A stretch of DNA of 64,000 nucleotides from an uncultured bacterium (GCA_938030735.1 CALHIM010000007.1:62001-126000); one strand, 5' to 3'; positions 34,136 through 43,231 are shown, counted from the first letter of the stretch. The notes: a model not told the origin generated them from the sequence alone. Numbers and translations: made by a program.

Positions 34136-34530
34136 ATATATAAAAAATTATTTCTAAATTTGCGTGTTTGTCAAAAATAGGTCTTGCGAAAAAAAATAAT
34201 TCGCGGTAAACTTAAATCAGTGGCAACGACAGAAACAAACAGAAAAACCACTAAACAAAAATAAAAGCACGTTAAAATAGATGTAGTTTTTAATTTAAGG
34301 TCAACTATCTGGTGATTAAACAGCTGGACAAATTCCAGTAACCAGGTTAAAATAATAGCTGGAGCACATTTTAAAACCTCCCAAAATAAAACTCCACCTC
34401 ATATATAAGTCTCTCAAACAGCAATATGGTTGGCTATACGCCAAGCAAAAAGCTAAACTTATAATGAATCTTAAAACAAAAATATAACAAAAACAAAAAG
34501 TTTAATCATCAGTTAGGTGGCTTTAAATTT
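34136..34530 (+). other. Long non-coding leader before rsmH with hairpins
   Basis: No reading frame is convincing here. Hairpins are visible: GCGAA/TTCGC near 34186-34205, GTGG/CCAC near 34223-34255, a nested pair CTGGT..CTGGA..TCCAG..ACCAG at 34309-34345, and TTGGC/GCCAA at 34430-34444. A TAAAAT at 34273-34278 could be a -10 box. The region may be a structured 5' leader of the rsmH operon or a small RNA; it does not match RNase P, tmRNA or SRP RNA landmarks that I know. Confidence 0.4.
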
Positions 34531-35427
34531 ATGAATTACACAAAAGAATCAGTTCACATACCAGTTTTATTGCAAGCGAGTCTACAACAAATCCAGCCAA
34601 AGAGAGGTGAAAGTTATCTCGATCTTACGGCAGGATACGGAGGACACGCTGGCGAATTTTTGCGTATAACCGAGAATTTCGAAAACTCGGTTTTAGTTGA
34701 TAGAGATGAAAATGCAATTCGCACGCTTCAACGGTTTAAAAATGAAGGTGTAGAGATTTTGCACAAAGATTTTCTTTCGGCCGCAAAAGAATTGGTAAAA
34801 AGAGGTCAAAAATTTGATATAATTTTGGCAGATTTGGGTGTTTCTTCACCTCAGTTAGATATTGCAGAAAGGGGATTTTCTTTTCGAAAAGATGGTCCAC
34901 TTGATATGCGAATGAATCCTGCGCAGAAAAAAACAGCGGCAGATATTGTGAATTTCGCAAGCAAGAATGAACTTTTGCAAATTTTAATTGAATTTGGTGA
35001 AGAAAAGCGTGGTTTTGCTGAAAGAATCGTTTCGAAAATTTTAGAAGTTCGAAAAAAGCAGAGAATTGAGACCACAACGCAGCTGGCTGATTTAATTTTA
35101 AGCGTGCATAAAGGCGGTTGGCAAAAAACACACCCCGCAACGCGCACTTTTCAGGCGATTCGAATCGCGGTAAATAATGAACTTCAACAAGTTGAGGAGG
35201 TTTTAGAATTGCTTCCGAAACTGTTAAATTCAGGTGGAAGAGTTGGAATTATAACTTTTCACAGTCTTGAAGATAAAATAGTGAAGAATTATTTCAAAGA
35301 TGATTCAAACAAAGGTTTAGAGTCTAAATTTCAGACAATTACTAAAAAACCGCTTGATGGTGCGAAAGAAGATGTTAATAATCCGCGAGCCCGCAGCGCA
35401 AAGTTGCGAGTAAGCATTAGAAAATAA
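34531..35427 (+). CDS. rsmH: 16S rRNA (cytosine-1402-N4) methyltransferase
   Basis: Methylates C1402 in the ribosomal P site. The 298 residues carry HIPVLLQASL, the SAM motif YLDLTAGYGGHAGEFL near residue 29, ADLGVSSPQLD, FSFRKDGPLDMRM, THPATRTFQAIRIAVN and ITFHSLEDKIVK, all diagnostic for MraW/RsmH. It opens the division and cell-wall cluster, as in most bacteria, but the usual mraZ is missing upstream. GGTGG lies about 13 bases before the ATG. Confidence 0.97.
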   Translation: MNYTKESVHIPVLLQASLQQIQPKRGESYLDLTAGYGGHAGEFLRITENFENSVLVDRDENAIRTLQRFKNEGVEILHKDFLSAAKELVKRGQKFDIILADLGVSSPQLDIAERGFSFRKDGPLDMRMNPAQKKTAADIVNFASKNELLQILIEFGEEKRGFAERIVSKILEVRKKQRIETTTQLADLILSVHKGGWQKTHPATRTFQAIRIAVNNELQQVEEVLELLPKLLNSGGRVGIITFHSLEDKIVKNYFKDDSNKGLESKFQTITKKPLDGAKEDVNNPRARSAKLRVSIRK

Positions 35428-35445
35428 AAAACAAAAGGAGGCGAG

Positions 35446-35511
35446 ATGCCAAAAACAATCAAAGTAAGCTACGCTAACGAACAAGCTCGCGTAAAAGTTA
35501 ATTTTCGATAG
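35446..35511 (+). CDS. 21-residue micro-ORF with strong ribosome-binding site
   Basis: ATG at 35446 is preceded by AAAAGGAGGCGAG, one of the strongest Shine-Dalgarno sites in the window, and the frame ends in TAG at 35509-35511. The peptide is basic, starting MPKTIKVSYANEQ and ending in KVNFR. It lies 18 bases after rsmH and is followed by a terminator, so it could be a real micropeptide or a leader peptide controlling read-through to ftsL and ftsI. It is too short for homology judgement. Confidence 0.5.
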   Translation: MPKTIKVSYANEQARVKVNFR

Positions 35512-35567
35512 TATTTGACACTTTCGAAAAACAAAAACAAAAATTTAAAACAGAAACTAAACTTTAG

Positions 35568-35606
35568 AGCACCAGCCAAAAAACTGGTCTGGTGCTTTAT
35601 TTTATT
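35568..35606 (+). terminator. Terminator between the micro-ORF and the ftsL-like gene
   Basis: AGCACCAG and CTGGTGCT form a perfect 8 bp stem followed by TTATTTTATT. It interrupts the cell-wall cluster, so expression of ftsL-ftsI needs read-through or another promoter. Confidence 0.75.
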
Positions 35607-35636
35607 GAATATTAAATTTAACGCAACAAAAAACCA

Positions 35637-35999
35637 ATGTATAAAACAAACACAAATTATGTTAGTCGCCGTCGCCAAACACAAGTTTCGTCGCGGTCAT
35701 ATGGAAGAAATAACAATATCGCTATTTTTCAGCCAACAGCAAAACTTGGTGCAGTAACGCAATTTTTGATGCTTGGTATTTTGATTGCGGTTCTTGGGAT
35801 TATCTTCTTAATGAATTCTTCTAAACCGGCACTTTATGGAAACGAAATTCAGCAAATTGATTCGAAAATTTCAGATTTAGAAACTAAAAAGGCTGATTTG
35901 GAAGTGGAAAATGCGCGGCTTACAGCACTTTCGAATATTGAAAATAGCGAAGTTGCCAAGAAAATGACAACTCCGGCGTCAGTTTCTTACGCAAAATAA
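35637..35999 (+). CDS. ftsL: FtsL-like division protein
   Basis: 120 residues with a basic cytoplasmic N-terminus (RRRQTQVSSRSYG), one membrane helix (AVTQFLMLGILIAVLGIIFL) and a short extracytoplasmic coiled coil (IQQIDSKISDLETKKADLEVENARL). That topology and the slot between rsmH and the septal transpeptidase are those of FtsL/DivIC, which scaffold the FtsW-FtsI synthase. Sequence conservation of this family is too low to confirm directly. No clear Shine-Dalgarno precedes the ATG. Confidence 0.7.
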   Translation: MYKTNTNYVSRRRQTQVSSRSYGRNNNIAIFQPTAKLGAVTQFLMLGILIAVLGIIFLMNSSKPALYGNEIQQIDSKISDLETKKADLEVENARLTALSNIENSEVAKKMTTPASVSYAK

Positions 36000-36049
36000 G
36001 GTTAAGCTTTTTTCGAAAAATCACAAAAAGTGTGATAAAATAGAATTAT

Positions 36050-37792
36050 ATGATTTTAGGTTTTAAGAATAAAAGTCGAACAGGTTATCTCGCAGTCTCA
36101 ATTTTAGGGGTTTTTGCGGTAATTGTGGTTCGGCTTTTTTTCTTGCAAGTTATTGAAGGTGCAGATTATCGCGCTCGTGCCGATAAAGGTCAGAGAAAAC
36201 AATTTGAAATTAAAGCTCAACGCGGTTTAATTTATGCAATGGACGGCAAAAAACTAACTAAAATGGTTTTGAATGAAACTGTTTATACACTTTGGATTGA
36301 CCCGCAGGAAATTGCAAATTCAAAAAAAGTTAAAAAAAATGAAATTATTTCAGAGTTTAGGAAAATTGCTGGCGGAAATTTAAGGGATGATTTTGAAAAG
36401 CTTTTCGAAAAAACCAGCACGCGATATCAAGTTGTTGGAACTAAACTTTCATTAAAACAGGCAAATACAATTCGTGAAAAGAAATTTCATGGGGTTGGCT
36501 TTACTGCAGAAACTCGCCGAGTTTATCCTGAGGGAAATTTAGCTGCGCAAGTTCTTGGTTTCGTAAATGATAATGGTGGAAATTATGGCGTCGAACAGGC
36601 AATGAATAAAGAATTGACAGGGACTGATGGCTATAAAAAAATTACTACTGATGCATTCAATCAGGTTATTGAAGTTGGAAGTGAAAATATCGAAAAACCA
36701 GCCGTAAATGGAAAAAATATCGCATTATCAATTGATCGTAATATTCAGGCTCGTGTTGAAAAGGTTTTAAAATCGCAAATGGAGTCAAAAGGTATGAAAA
36801 ATGGCTCAGTTTTGGTTATGAATCCAAAGAATGGCAAAATTATGGCAATGGCGAACTATCCAACTTATAATCCAGCAGATTATGGCAAGGTTGAAAAAAG
36901 CTCAGTATATAATAATAATACTGCAACAATGGCTTACGAAAATGGCTCGGTGATAAAATCTTTCACAATGGCAACAGGAATTAATGAAGGTGTTGCGAGC
37001 CCTTCGACTCGATACAATAATACTGATTCAATTAGAATTGAAGATATTGTAATTCAAAATGCAGTTTTGGGGCATACTGGTTCAATTACACTTCAAACAG
37101 CTATGAATTATTCGCTCAATACTGGAATGGTGACTATTGGAAAGCTTCTTGGTGGTGGAAGCCTTAACTCAACTGCTCGGGATAAGATTTATCATTATTT
37201 CCACAATCGTTTTGGGCTTGGGCGGGAGACTGGAATTGAAATTCTTGAAAGCAAAGGTTTGCTAGTTTCACCAAAAAAAGCTGAAGGAAATGCAGTTCGA
37301 TATTCGAATATGACTTTCGGCCAAGGTATGACCACAACAATGCTTCAAACGGCAAATGCTTTTTCTTCACTAGTGAATGGTGGAACTTTATATAAGCCAA
37401 GCGTGATTGGAGGAACGGTTGATGAAAATGGAAAGCTTTCGAAAAAAGAGCCCGAAATTAATAAAGAAGCGGTAATTTCTAAAGAAACCAGTGAACAGAT
37501 GAAGCAAGTTCTGGAAGGTGTTCGAAAAGTTGGCGGCGCAAAAGATCCATCGGGATATCAAATTGGCGGAAAAACTGGAACAAGCCAGACGATTGTTGGT
37601 GGAAAATATGTTGATTATCAAACGATTGGTAGTTATGTTGGTTTTGGTGGCGGAGATGAAGCTGAGTATGTTATAATGGTAGCGGTTTGGGGCGAAAATC
37701 AGAATCTGCAAGGTTCGAAAGACGCTGCACCGATTTTCACTGAAATTTCAAACTGGCTATTAAATTATTTAGAGATTAAACCAAAGAATTAA
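36050..37792 (+). CDS. ftsI: Septal peptidoglycan transpeptidase (class B PBP, FtsI-like)
   Basis: 580 residues: an N-terminal membrane helix (LAVSILGVFAVIVVRLFFLQVI), a pedestal domain with RGLIYAMDG and RVYPEGNLAAQVLGFVN, and a transpeptidase domain with the nucleophile in NGSVIKSF (SxxK), NYSLNTG (SxN) and GGKTGTSQ (KTG). The block before the active serine reads YENGSVIKSF rather than the common PGSTFK-type context. No PASTA domain is present. A TAAAAT at 36036-36041 lies eight bases before the ATG. mraY follows closely. Confidence 0.93.
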   Translation: MILGFKNKSRTGYLAVSILGVFAVIVVRLFFLQVIEGADYRARADKGQRKQFEIKAQRGLIYAMDGKKLTKMVLNETVYTLWIDPQEIANSKKVKKNEIISEFRKIAGGNLRDDFEKLFEKTSTRYQVVGTKLSLKQANTIREKKFHGVGFTAETRRVYPEGNLAAQVLGFVNDNGGNYGVEQAMNKELTGTDGYKKITTDAFNQVIEVGSENIEKPAVNGKNIALSIDRNIQARVEKVLKSQMESKGMKNGSVLVMNPKNGKIMAMANYPTYNPADYGKVEKSSVYNNNTATMAYENGSVIKSFTMATGINEGVASPSTRYNNTDSIRIEDIVIQNAVLGHTGSITLQTAMNYSLNTGMVTIGKLLGGGSLNSTARDKIYHYFHNRFGLGRETGIEILESKGLLVSPKKAEGNAVRYSNMTFGQGMTTTMLQTANAFSSLVNGGTLYKPSVIGGTVDENGKLSKKEPEINKEAVISKETSEQMKQVLEGVRKVGGAKDPSGYQIGGKTGTSQTIVGGKYVDYQTIGSYVGFGGGDEAEYVIMVAVWGENQNLQGSKDAAPIFTEISNWLLNYLEIKPKN

Positions 37793-37801
37793 AGAGGGAA
37801 T

Positions 37802-38827
37802 ATGTTAAATATCACAAATCAATTAATCGTTTCTGCATTATTTAGTCTTGCTGGGTTCATTCTGGCAATGGCTTTAACGCCAATTTATACTTTTGTTGCT
37901 TATAAGTATAAATTCTGGAAGAAACAAAAAACAGCATCTGTTACGGGTGAAGCTTTAACTGTTGTAAATAAATTGCACGCTAAAAAAATCGCACGTAATA
38001 TTCCTACTATGGCAGGAATTATTGGCGTAATTGCAGTTATTATTATTTCTGTTTTATTAAATTTGAAGCGTGAACAAACTTGGTTACCTCTTGCTGGGCT
38101 TGCTGGTGGTGCATTTATTGGTCTGATCGATGACATCTTAAATATTTGGGGTTCGAATCGTAAAGATGCTGGACTCCGTGCTCCTGTTAAGTTTGCAATG
38201 ATTATCTCTCTTGCTGGTTTCTTGGCGTGGTTTTTTACTTTTAAACTTCACTTTACAAGTGTTATGATTCCTTTTATTGGTAATCTTGAAATCGGATACT
38301 GGATGGTTCCACTCTTTATTTTTGCGATTGTTGCAACAAGTAATGCTGTAAATATTTCTGACGGGCTTGATGGTTTGGCGGGTGGACTATTGAGCGCTGC
38401 TTTCGGTGCTTTCGGAATTATTGCTCTTGTTCAGAATCAGCACAACTTAGCGGTATTTTGTTTTACTGTTCTTGGCGCACTACTTGCATATTTATGGTTT
38501 AATGTCTATCCTGCGCGTTTCTTTATGGGTGATGTCGGTTCTTTCGCTTGGGGAACGACTCTCGGAGTGGTTGCAATGCTTACAAATTCACTCCTTCTTC
38601 TTCCTGTGATTGGCTTAATTTTTGTGATCGAAGCTGGTTCGAGCGCGATTCAAATTTTTTCAAAAAAAGTATTTAAACGAAAAATCTTTATTTCTGCGCC
38701 AATTCATCACCATCTTGAAGCTACCGGCTGGGAAGAAACTAAAATCACCATGCGTTTTTGGATTATTGGAATGGTTATGGCCTTTATTGGTGTAATTTTG
38801 GCGCTGGCAGAGCATAAAATTCTTTAA
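37802..38827 (+). CDS. mraY: Phospho-MurNAc-pentapeptide transferase
   Basis: Makes lipid I from UDP-MurNAc-pentapeptide and undecaprenyl phosphate at the inner membrane. The 341 residues have about ten membrane helices and the family motifs PTMAGI, GLIDDILN, NISDGLDGLAGG, RFFMGDVGSFAWG and the C-terminal APIHHHLEATGWEE. Length and motifs are normal. Confidence 0.96.
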   Translation: MLNITNQLIVSALFSLAGFILAMALTPIYTFVAYKYKFWKKQKTASVTGEALTVVNKLHAKKIARNIPTMAGIIGVIAVIIISVLLNLKREQTWLPLAGLAGGAFIGLIDDILNIWGSNRKDAGLRAPVKFAMIISLAGFLAWFFTFKLHFTSVMIPFIGNLEIGYWMVPLFIFAIVATSNAVNISDGLDGLAGGLLSAAFGAFGIIALVQNQHNLAVFCFTVLGALLAYLWFNVYPARFFMGDVGSFAWGTTLGVVAMLTNSLLLLPVIGLIFVIEAGSSAIQIFSKKVFKRKIFISAPIHHHLEATGWEETKITMRFWIIGMVMAFIGVILALAEHKIL

Positions 38828-38828
38828 A

Positions 38829-40397
38829 ATGGAAAGAAAGAGTAGGAATTTGAGTGAACGACGGGGTTTCGAAAATTATTCATCTCGTCGTCAAGCTCGA
38901 ACGCCACAAGTTCGAAATTCATCTTTTCGAAAATCACGCAACCAAAGCTTTTTAAAGAGTAATTTGAAGAATGATAATTTTTCTGTAATTTTTCAGCAAT
39001 TTTTAAATGGTGATTTTGCGGGTTTTTTGGAACGAGTTATATTTTTAATTCGTTCAATGTTTTTAATTTTTATCGTAAATCCTTGTATGAGAATTTACGA
39101 AAGTGTTAAAGCTGACAATAAAAAACGCCTCAATCTTGAAGGTTTTGAAAAAATCCGCAAGCATCGTGCAAATTATATGTTATTCCTTTTTATCTGTCTG
39201 CTGCTGCTGATTGGTTTGGTTGTAATGTTTTCATTAAGTCCGCAGCGGGCAAATTCGTTGAATATTGCTAAAGGTGCGAACTATGATGATTATTATTTCT
39301 TCTGGCGACATTTAATTTATATTGTGGTTGGTTTGGTTTTCTTTTTTGGAATGAAGGTAATTCCGCTCAACTGGATTTTTTCGAAATCATTACAATTCTT
39401 TATTTTTTCTCTAATTTTATGTGTAGCTCTTGCAGGCTTAGCATTGTTTAATCTTCCTCCCGTAATTTGTGAGAATGGAGCTTGTCGCTGGTTTGGCTTT
39501 TCTGGTTTCAGTTTTCAGCAAGCTGAGTTTTTAAAGATTGGCGTGATTTTGCTTCTTTCAACTTTCCTTGGCGCTCAAGCTTCGAAGGGAAAAATCAACA
39601 GTTATAAAGAAACAATTCTACCGGCTTCAGTTGTGATTATCGCGGTGCTTTTGGTGATTGCTGGTTTTCAAAAAGATCTCGGAACGGCAACGACAATTAT
39701 TATTGCGATTGCATTCCAGTTTATTATTGCAGGTATGAAGTCTAAAAAATTAATTCCAATTGGTGTGTTGGTTTTGGTTGGGGTTGTTCTTCTAATTGTT
39801 TTCGAGCCTCATCGAATTTCTCGAATTTTAACTTTTTCGAGCGGTGATTGTAGTAATATTTTAACTGAAAGTGGTAAGGATCAATATCATATTTGTAATG
39901 CAAAGCTCGCGATTGGTTCGGGCGGAGTTTTGGGCTTAGGGATTGGAAATTCAGTCCAATCTGCTGGTTATTTGCCTGAAACCATTAACGACTCAATTTT
40001 TGCCGTAATGGGTGAAATGTTTGGTTTTGTTGGTTTAATTTTTATTATTGCAATTTATTTTGGGCTGTTTTATCAGCTTATTGTGATTATTTCAAAAATG
40101 GAAAACCCTGCGAGCCGCCTTTTTGTGGCCGGTGTTGCTGGGTGGCTAGCTTCGCAAACAATTATTAATATTGCAGCGATGGTTGGGCTATTTCCGCTTA
40201 AAGGTATTACAATTCCGTTAATTTCTTATGGTGGAACGAGTTTGGTTGTTATTTTGACAGTTCTTGGTGTTGTGTTTAATATTTCGAATTACACATCATT
40301 TACTCAAGTTGAAGATTTTAAGGAGGAAGGCGATGAAAATATTGGCAGTCGGCGGCGGGTCGGGCGGTCACGTAGTTCCAATCGTGGCAGTTTTTAA
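38829..40397 (+). CDS. ftsW: Septal peptidoglycan glycosyltransferase FtsW (SEDS family)
   Basis: 522 residues, longer than typical (about 400) because of a basic N-terminal extension of roughly 120 residues rich in Arg, Ser and Asn that includes an extra hydrophobic stretch (VIFLIRSMFLIFIVNPCMRI). The SEDS core follows with GWLASQTIINIAAMVGLFPLKGITIPLISYGGTS-type conserved residues and the active-site loop region around RISRILTF. It pairs with FtsI to build septal wall. Its 3' end overlaps murG by 65 bases in another frame and codes an Arg/Ser-rich tail. Confidence 0.93.
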   Translation: MERKSRNLSERRGFENYSSRRQARTPQVRNSSFRKSRNQSFLKSNLKNDNFSVIFQQFLNGDFAGFLERVIFLIRSMFLIFIVNPCMRIYESVKADNKKRLNLEGFEKIRKHRANYMLFLFICLLLLIGLVVMFSLSPQRANSLNIAKGANYDDYYFFWRHLIYIVVGLVFFFGMKVIPLNWIFSKSLQFFIFSLILCVALAGLALFNLPPVICENGACRWFGFSGFSFQQAEFLKIGVILLLSTFLGAQASKGKINSYKETILPASVVIIAVLLVIAGFQKDLGTATTIIIAIAFQFIIAGMKSKKLIPIGVLVLVGVVLLIVFEPHRISRILTFSSGDCSNILTESGKDQYHICNAKLAIGSGGVLGLGIGNSVQSAGYLPETINDSIFAVMGEMFGFVGLIFIIAIYFGLFYQLIVIISKMENPASRLFVAGVAGWLASQTIINIAAMVGLFPLKGITIPLISYGGTSLVVILTVLGVVFNISNYTSFTQVEDFKEEGDENIGSRRRVGRSRSSNRGSF

Positions 40398-41490
40398 GGA
40401 AATTTTAAAGAAAAATCCAAAAGTAGAATTACATTTTTGGTGTGATAAAAAATTTGCACCTCAGGCTAAAAAAATAATGACTGATTCTTTTGGCAAAAGA
40501 GTTAAAATTTCGAAAATTTCAAGTGGAAAATTTCGCCGCTATAATCACTTAACTTTTTGGCAACATCTTACAATTCCAAGTGTTGTTTTTGGCAATCTTA
40601 TAGATATTTTTCGAAATATTGCTGGTATTTTTCAGTCTTTTTTCAAACTAATTTTTTGGCGACCAGATGTTATTTTCTGTAAAGGTGGGTTTGTCTGCGT
40701 TCCTGTTGGAATAAGCGCTTGGATCTTGAGAATTCCAATTGTAATCCATGATTCTGATGCTCACCCAGGTTTAGCTAATCGTATTATTTCGAAATTTGCT
40801 AAAATGATTGCAACAGGCGCACCGCTTGAATTTTATAATTATCCAAAAGAAATTTCAAAATACGTTGGAATTCCAGTTCTTGAAAATTTTAAAAAATATA
40901 GCAAAAAAGAACAAGATAATTTTAAGGTTGAGCTCGGGTTTTCGAAAGAAAAGCCTCTTGTTCTAGTTACTGGTGGCGGTCTTGGTGCGGCTCGGCTTAA
41001 TAATGCGGTAGTTTCGAAGAGCAGGGAGCTTTCAAAATCCGCTCAAATTGCTCTAATTTCTGGCGTATCTCAATTTGATGAACTTAAGAGAAAAACTGAT
41101 GGATTTTCGAAGGATTTTTGCTTGTTAAGTTTTGTATCAAAAGACATGTGGAAGTTTTTAGCTGCTGCAGATTTGGTTGTTGCTCGGGCTGGTGCAACTT
41201 CCAACCTTGAACTTGCTGCGCTTCACAAGCCAACAATCCTTGTTCCAAATGCAAGATTAACGGGTGGACATCAATTAAAAAATGCGCAGGTTTATCAAAA
41301 ATCTAATGCTGTTAAGATTGTTTCAGACGATGAAATTGAAAAAAATCCAGAAATTCTTTCAGATGAAATTTTGAGAACTCTAAAAAAACCAGAAGAAATG
41401 CTTAAGCTTGGCAAAGAATTTAGCAAATTTGCTAAGCCGAATGCTGCCAAAGATGTTGCAGAAATGATTTTTGAAGCCGCAAAGCTATAA
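40333..41490 (+). CDS. murG: UDP-GlcNAc:undecaprenyl-PP-MurNAc-pentapeptide GlcNAc transferase
   Basis: Converts lipid I to lipid II on the cytoplasmic face. The glycine-rich loop VGGGSGGHVVP is at the N-terminus, with IFCKGGFVCVPVGI, HDSDAHPGLANR, VTGGGLGAARLN, and the donor-binding region ADLVVARAGATSNLELAALHKPTILVP. I set the start at ATG 40333 because AAGGAGG lies seven to ten bases upstream and the protein then begins exactly at the family N-terminus; the open frame extends to 40264. The 65-base overlap with ftsW is unusually long. Confidence 0.95.
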   Translation: MKILAVGGGSGGHVVPIVAVFKEILKKNPKVELHFWCDKKFAPQAKKIMTDSFGKRVKISKISSGKFRRYNHLTFWQHLTIPSVVFGNLIDIFRNIAGIFQSFFKLIFWRPDVIFCKGGFVCVPVGISAWILRIPIVIHDSDAHPGLANRIISKFAKMIATGAPLEFYNYPKEISKYVGIPVLENFKKYSKKEQDNFKVELGFSKEKPLVLVTGGGLGAARLNNAVVSKSRELSKSAQIALISGVSQFDELKRKTDGFSKDFCLLSFVSKDMWKFLAAADLVVARAGATSNLELAALHKPTILVPNARLTGGHQLKNAQVYQKSNAVKIVSDDEIEKNPEILSDEILRTLKKPEEMLKLGKEFSKFAKPNAAKDVAEMIFEAAKL

Positions 41491-41523
41491 AAAACATTGA
41501 GCTTATGGTATAATTATAGTTAG

Positions 41524-42399
41524 ATGAAAGAAGAAAAAAACTTAACTCGACGCGAAATGCGCGAAAAGATTCTAGAAGAACGCTCAAGAGAGAAGGGCGA
41601 TTTTCGGCGTGGAAAAACAATTTCACGACATCAAAAAGAGCATTCTGAGCGTTCAGAAAATCAAAAATTAGTTATTCGCCGAAGAAAGCTAGGTGCTTTT
41701 TTCGTGATTCTAGCTATTTTTATAAGTTTAATTTCTATATTTTTATTTCAGTTTATTTCTAAGGTTTCAGTAGTTTCAAATGAGCCAAAAAGCCAAAATT
41801 TAAGTAAATATGAAAAATCGGTTGAAGAATATTTAAATATAAATCCGAGTGAACGAATTTTATCAAATTTAAATAAAAATGCTTTACTTGGAAGCCTTCA
41901 GAAAGATTATCCAGAGGTATTATCTATTTCGGATATTAAATTTAATGGTTTAACCTCATATAAAATTTATCTTGATTTTCGAAAACCTGTTGCTTCTTGG
42001 TTGGTTGATGGTAAAGAATTTTTCGTCGATTCTGAAGGTGTATCTTTTAACGTTAATAATTTTGAAAAACCGTCACTAAATATAATTGATGATAGTGGTG
42101 CTATAGTTTCTAACGGTAAAAATGTTGCGAGTAGTAGCTTTTTTAGCTTTATTGGAAAACTAGTTTCTGCTGCAAACAAACAGGGTTTAGAGGTTTCGAA
42201 AATTCGTATTCCGCCGCTTAGTTTACGACAGGTTGAAGTTTCTGTAAAAGGTGTAAGTTATTTTGCGAGGATGTCGACAGCCGATTCTGCAGAAGGGCAA
42301 ATTATTAACTTTAAAAAGGCTATTGAATATTTTGGAACTCATAAAATTTCACCAAATTACATAGATTTAAGAATTGAAGGAAAAGGTTATTACAAATAA
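41524..42399 (+). CDS. ftsQ: FtsQ/DivIB-like division protein
   Basis: 291 residues: a long, strongly basic cytoplasmic N-terminus (about 1-58), one membrane helix (LGAFFVILAIFISLISIFLFQF), a POTRA-like domain (about 85-150) and a beta domain ending YIDLRIEGKGYYK, which matches the conserved end of FtsQ/DivIB. A TATAAT lies nine bases before the ATG. It is the last gene of the cluster; the usual followers ftsA and ftsZ are replaced by a prophage. Confidence 0.88.
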   Translation: MKEEKNLTRREMREKILEERSREKGDFRRGKTISRHQKEHSERSENQKLVIRRRKLGAFFVILAIFISLISIFLFQFISKVSVVSNEPKSQNLSKYEKSVEEYLNINPSERILSNLNKNALLGSLQKDYPEVLSISDIKFNGLTSYKIYLDFRKPVASWLVDGKEFFVDSEGVSFNVNNFEKPSLNIIDDSGAIVSNGKNVASSSFFSFIGKLVSAANKQGLEVSKIRIPPLSLRQVEVSVKGVSYFARMSTADSAEGQIINFKKAIEYFGTHKISPNYIDLRIEGKGYYK

Positions 42400-42433
42400 G
42401 AACAAAAAAGGAGAAGGGGTTTGTTCGTTTTTT
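42400..42433 (+). terminator. Terminator of the division/cell-wall cluster
   Basis: GAACAAA and TTTGTTC form a 7 bp stem followed by GTTTTTT. It overlaps the ftsQ stop region and marks the left border of the prophage region. Confidence 0.6.
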
Positions 42434-42889
42434 GTTCTATGCTACAATTTAGAACAAGAAGAGTAGGGAGAAATATAAAAAATATATTATAATATTAAAA
42501 AATAAAAAAGTCAAATTGTCAAAAAAATGAATAAGGTAGGGGTGTGAAAAATTATTTTTATCTATTAGAAAAGATGAATATCTAAGAAATTAAACTCAAA
42601 GAATTTTTTAGGTCGTATAAGAAAAAAAAATTGCAATTCCCGCTCTTTCCTTGTTAATAATTTGCTTTATTATAATTTATATAGGTCTGTTATTATATTC
42701 CACAAAAAGATTTATATAAAATAAACCCTCGATACAGTATAAATACAATAGAGTAATATTTAATTTCTAATTATAGTTTTATTTAGAAGTTATTTTTACA
42801 TATGATGTCGTAAAAGATATATTGTGCGACGCGTGATATAATTCGATTGTAAGTATAAACAATCATATTTTTTAAGGAGAAAAATAACT
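42434..42889. other. AT-rich non-coding left flank of the prophage
   Basis: No gene is visible. An 8 bp inverted repeat TTGTTCTA/TAGAACAA at 42432-42457 brackets a TACAAT that could be a -10 box, suggesting a repressor-controlled promoter. Further right lie long A/T runs, then the repeat GATATATTGTGCGAC at 42816-42830 that overlaps the promoter of the first phage gene (TATAAT at 42837-42842). Confidence 0.5.
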
Positions 42890-43126
42890 ATGCAAGAAAA
42901 AATTAATGTATTAAATCGTATCTACTCTGCTAAGATTGCAGAAAAAGAATTCGTAAACCCTGAAACTCAACAATCTATTAAATATAATGTCCTTGAACTC
43001 GGATTGTCTCTCAACGGTTCTGATCAAGTTCTTGAACTTAAATTGTCGAATAAATCAAATGCTAAACTCTTGATTCTATCATCGACACCTAAACCTAATG
43101 CATCAGAATTCCTAAACGAGGCCTAA
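42890..43126 (+). CDS. Inovirus small protein, candidate ssDNA-binding protein (gV position)
   Basis: 78 residues, soluble, predicted mostly beta strands (VLELGLSLNG, VLELKLSNKS). Its size and place before the major coat gene are those of the single-strand DNA-binding protein of filamentous phages, which coats the genome before assembly; I do not recognise it by sequence. A divergent, frameshifted relative sharing the start MQEKI and the end FLNE lies at 49499-49731. AAGGAG and a TATAAT (42837-42842) lie upstream. Confidence 0.55.
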   Translation: MQEKINVLNRIYSAKIAEKEFVNPETQQSIKYNVLELGLSLNGSDQVLELKLSNKSNAKLLILSSTPKPNASEFLNEA

Positions 43127-43231
43127 AATATGTAGATAGTTTAAGCCTCTGAGTTCCATTTTTTCACCCCACCGTGAAAGAAAACAAAAAGCGAACAAAA
43201 AAATAATATTAACTTTAAAGGAGAAAAAACA

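Noticed and set aside
34136..34530. RNase P RNA or tmRNA in the leader before rsmH
   Set aside because: An ACAGAAA stretch is present, but the conserved 5' GAGGAAAGTCC block of RNase P and the tRNA-like ends of tmRNA are not.
42816..42842. Canonical Xer dif site at the phage repeat
   Set aside because: The repeat has some dif-like bases, but the two 11-bp arms with a 6-bp centre cannot be recognised and the flanks are not conserved among copies; left as an unresolved attachment or nick site.
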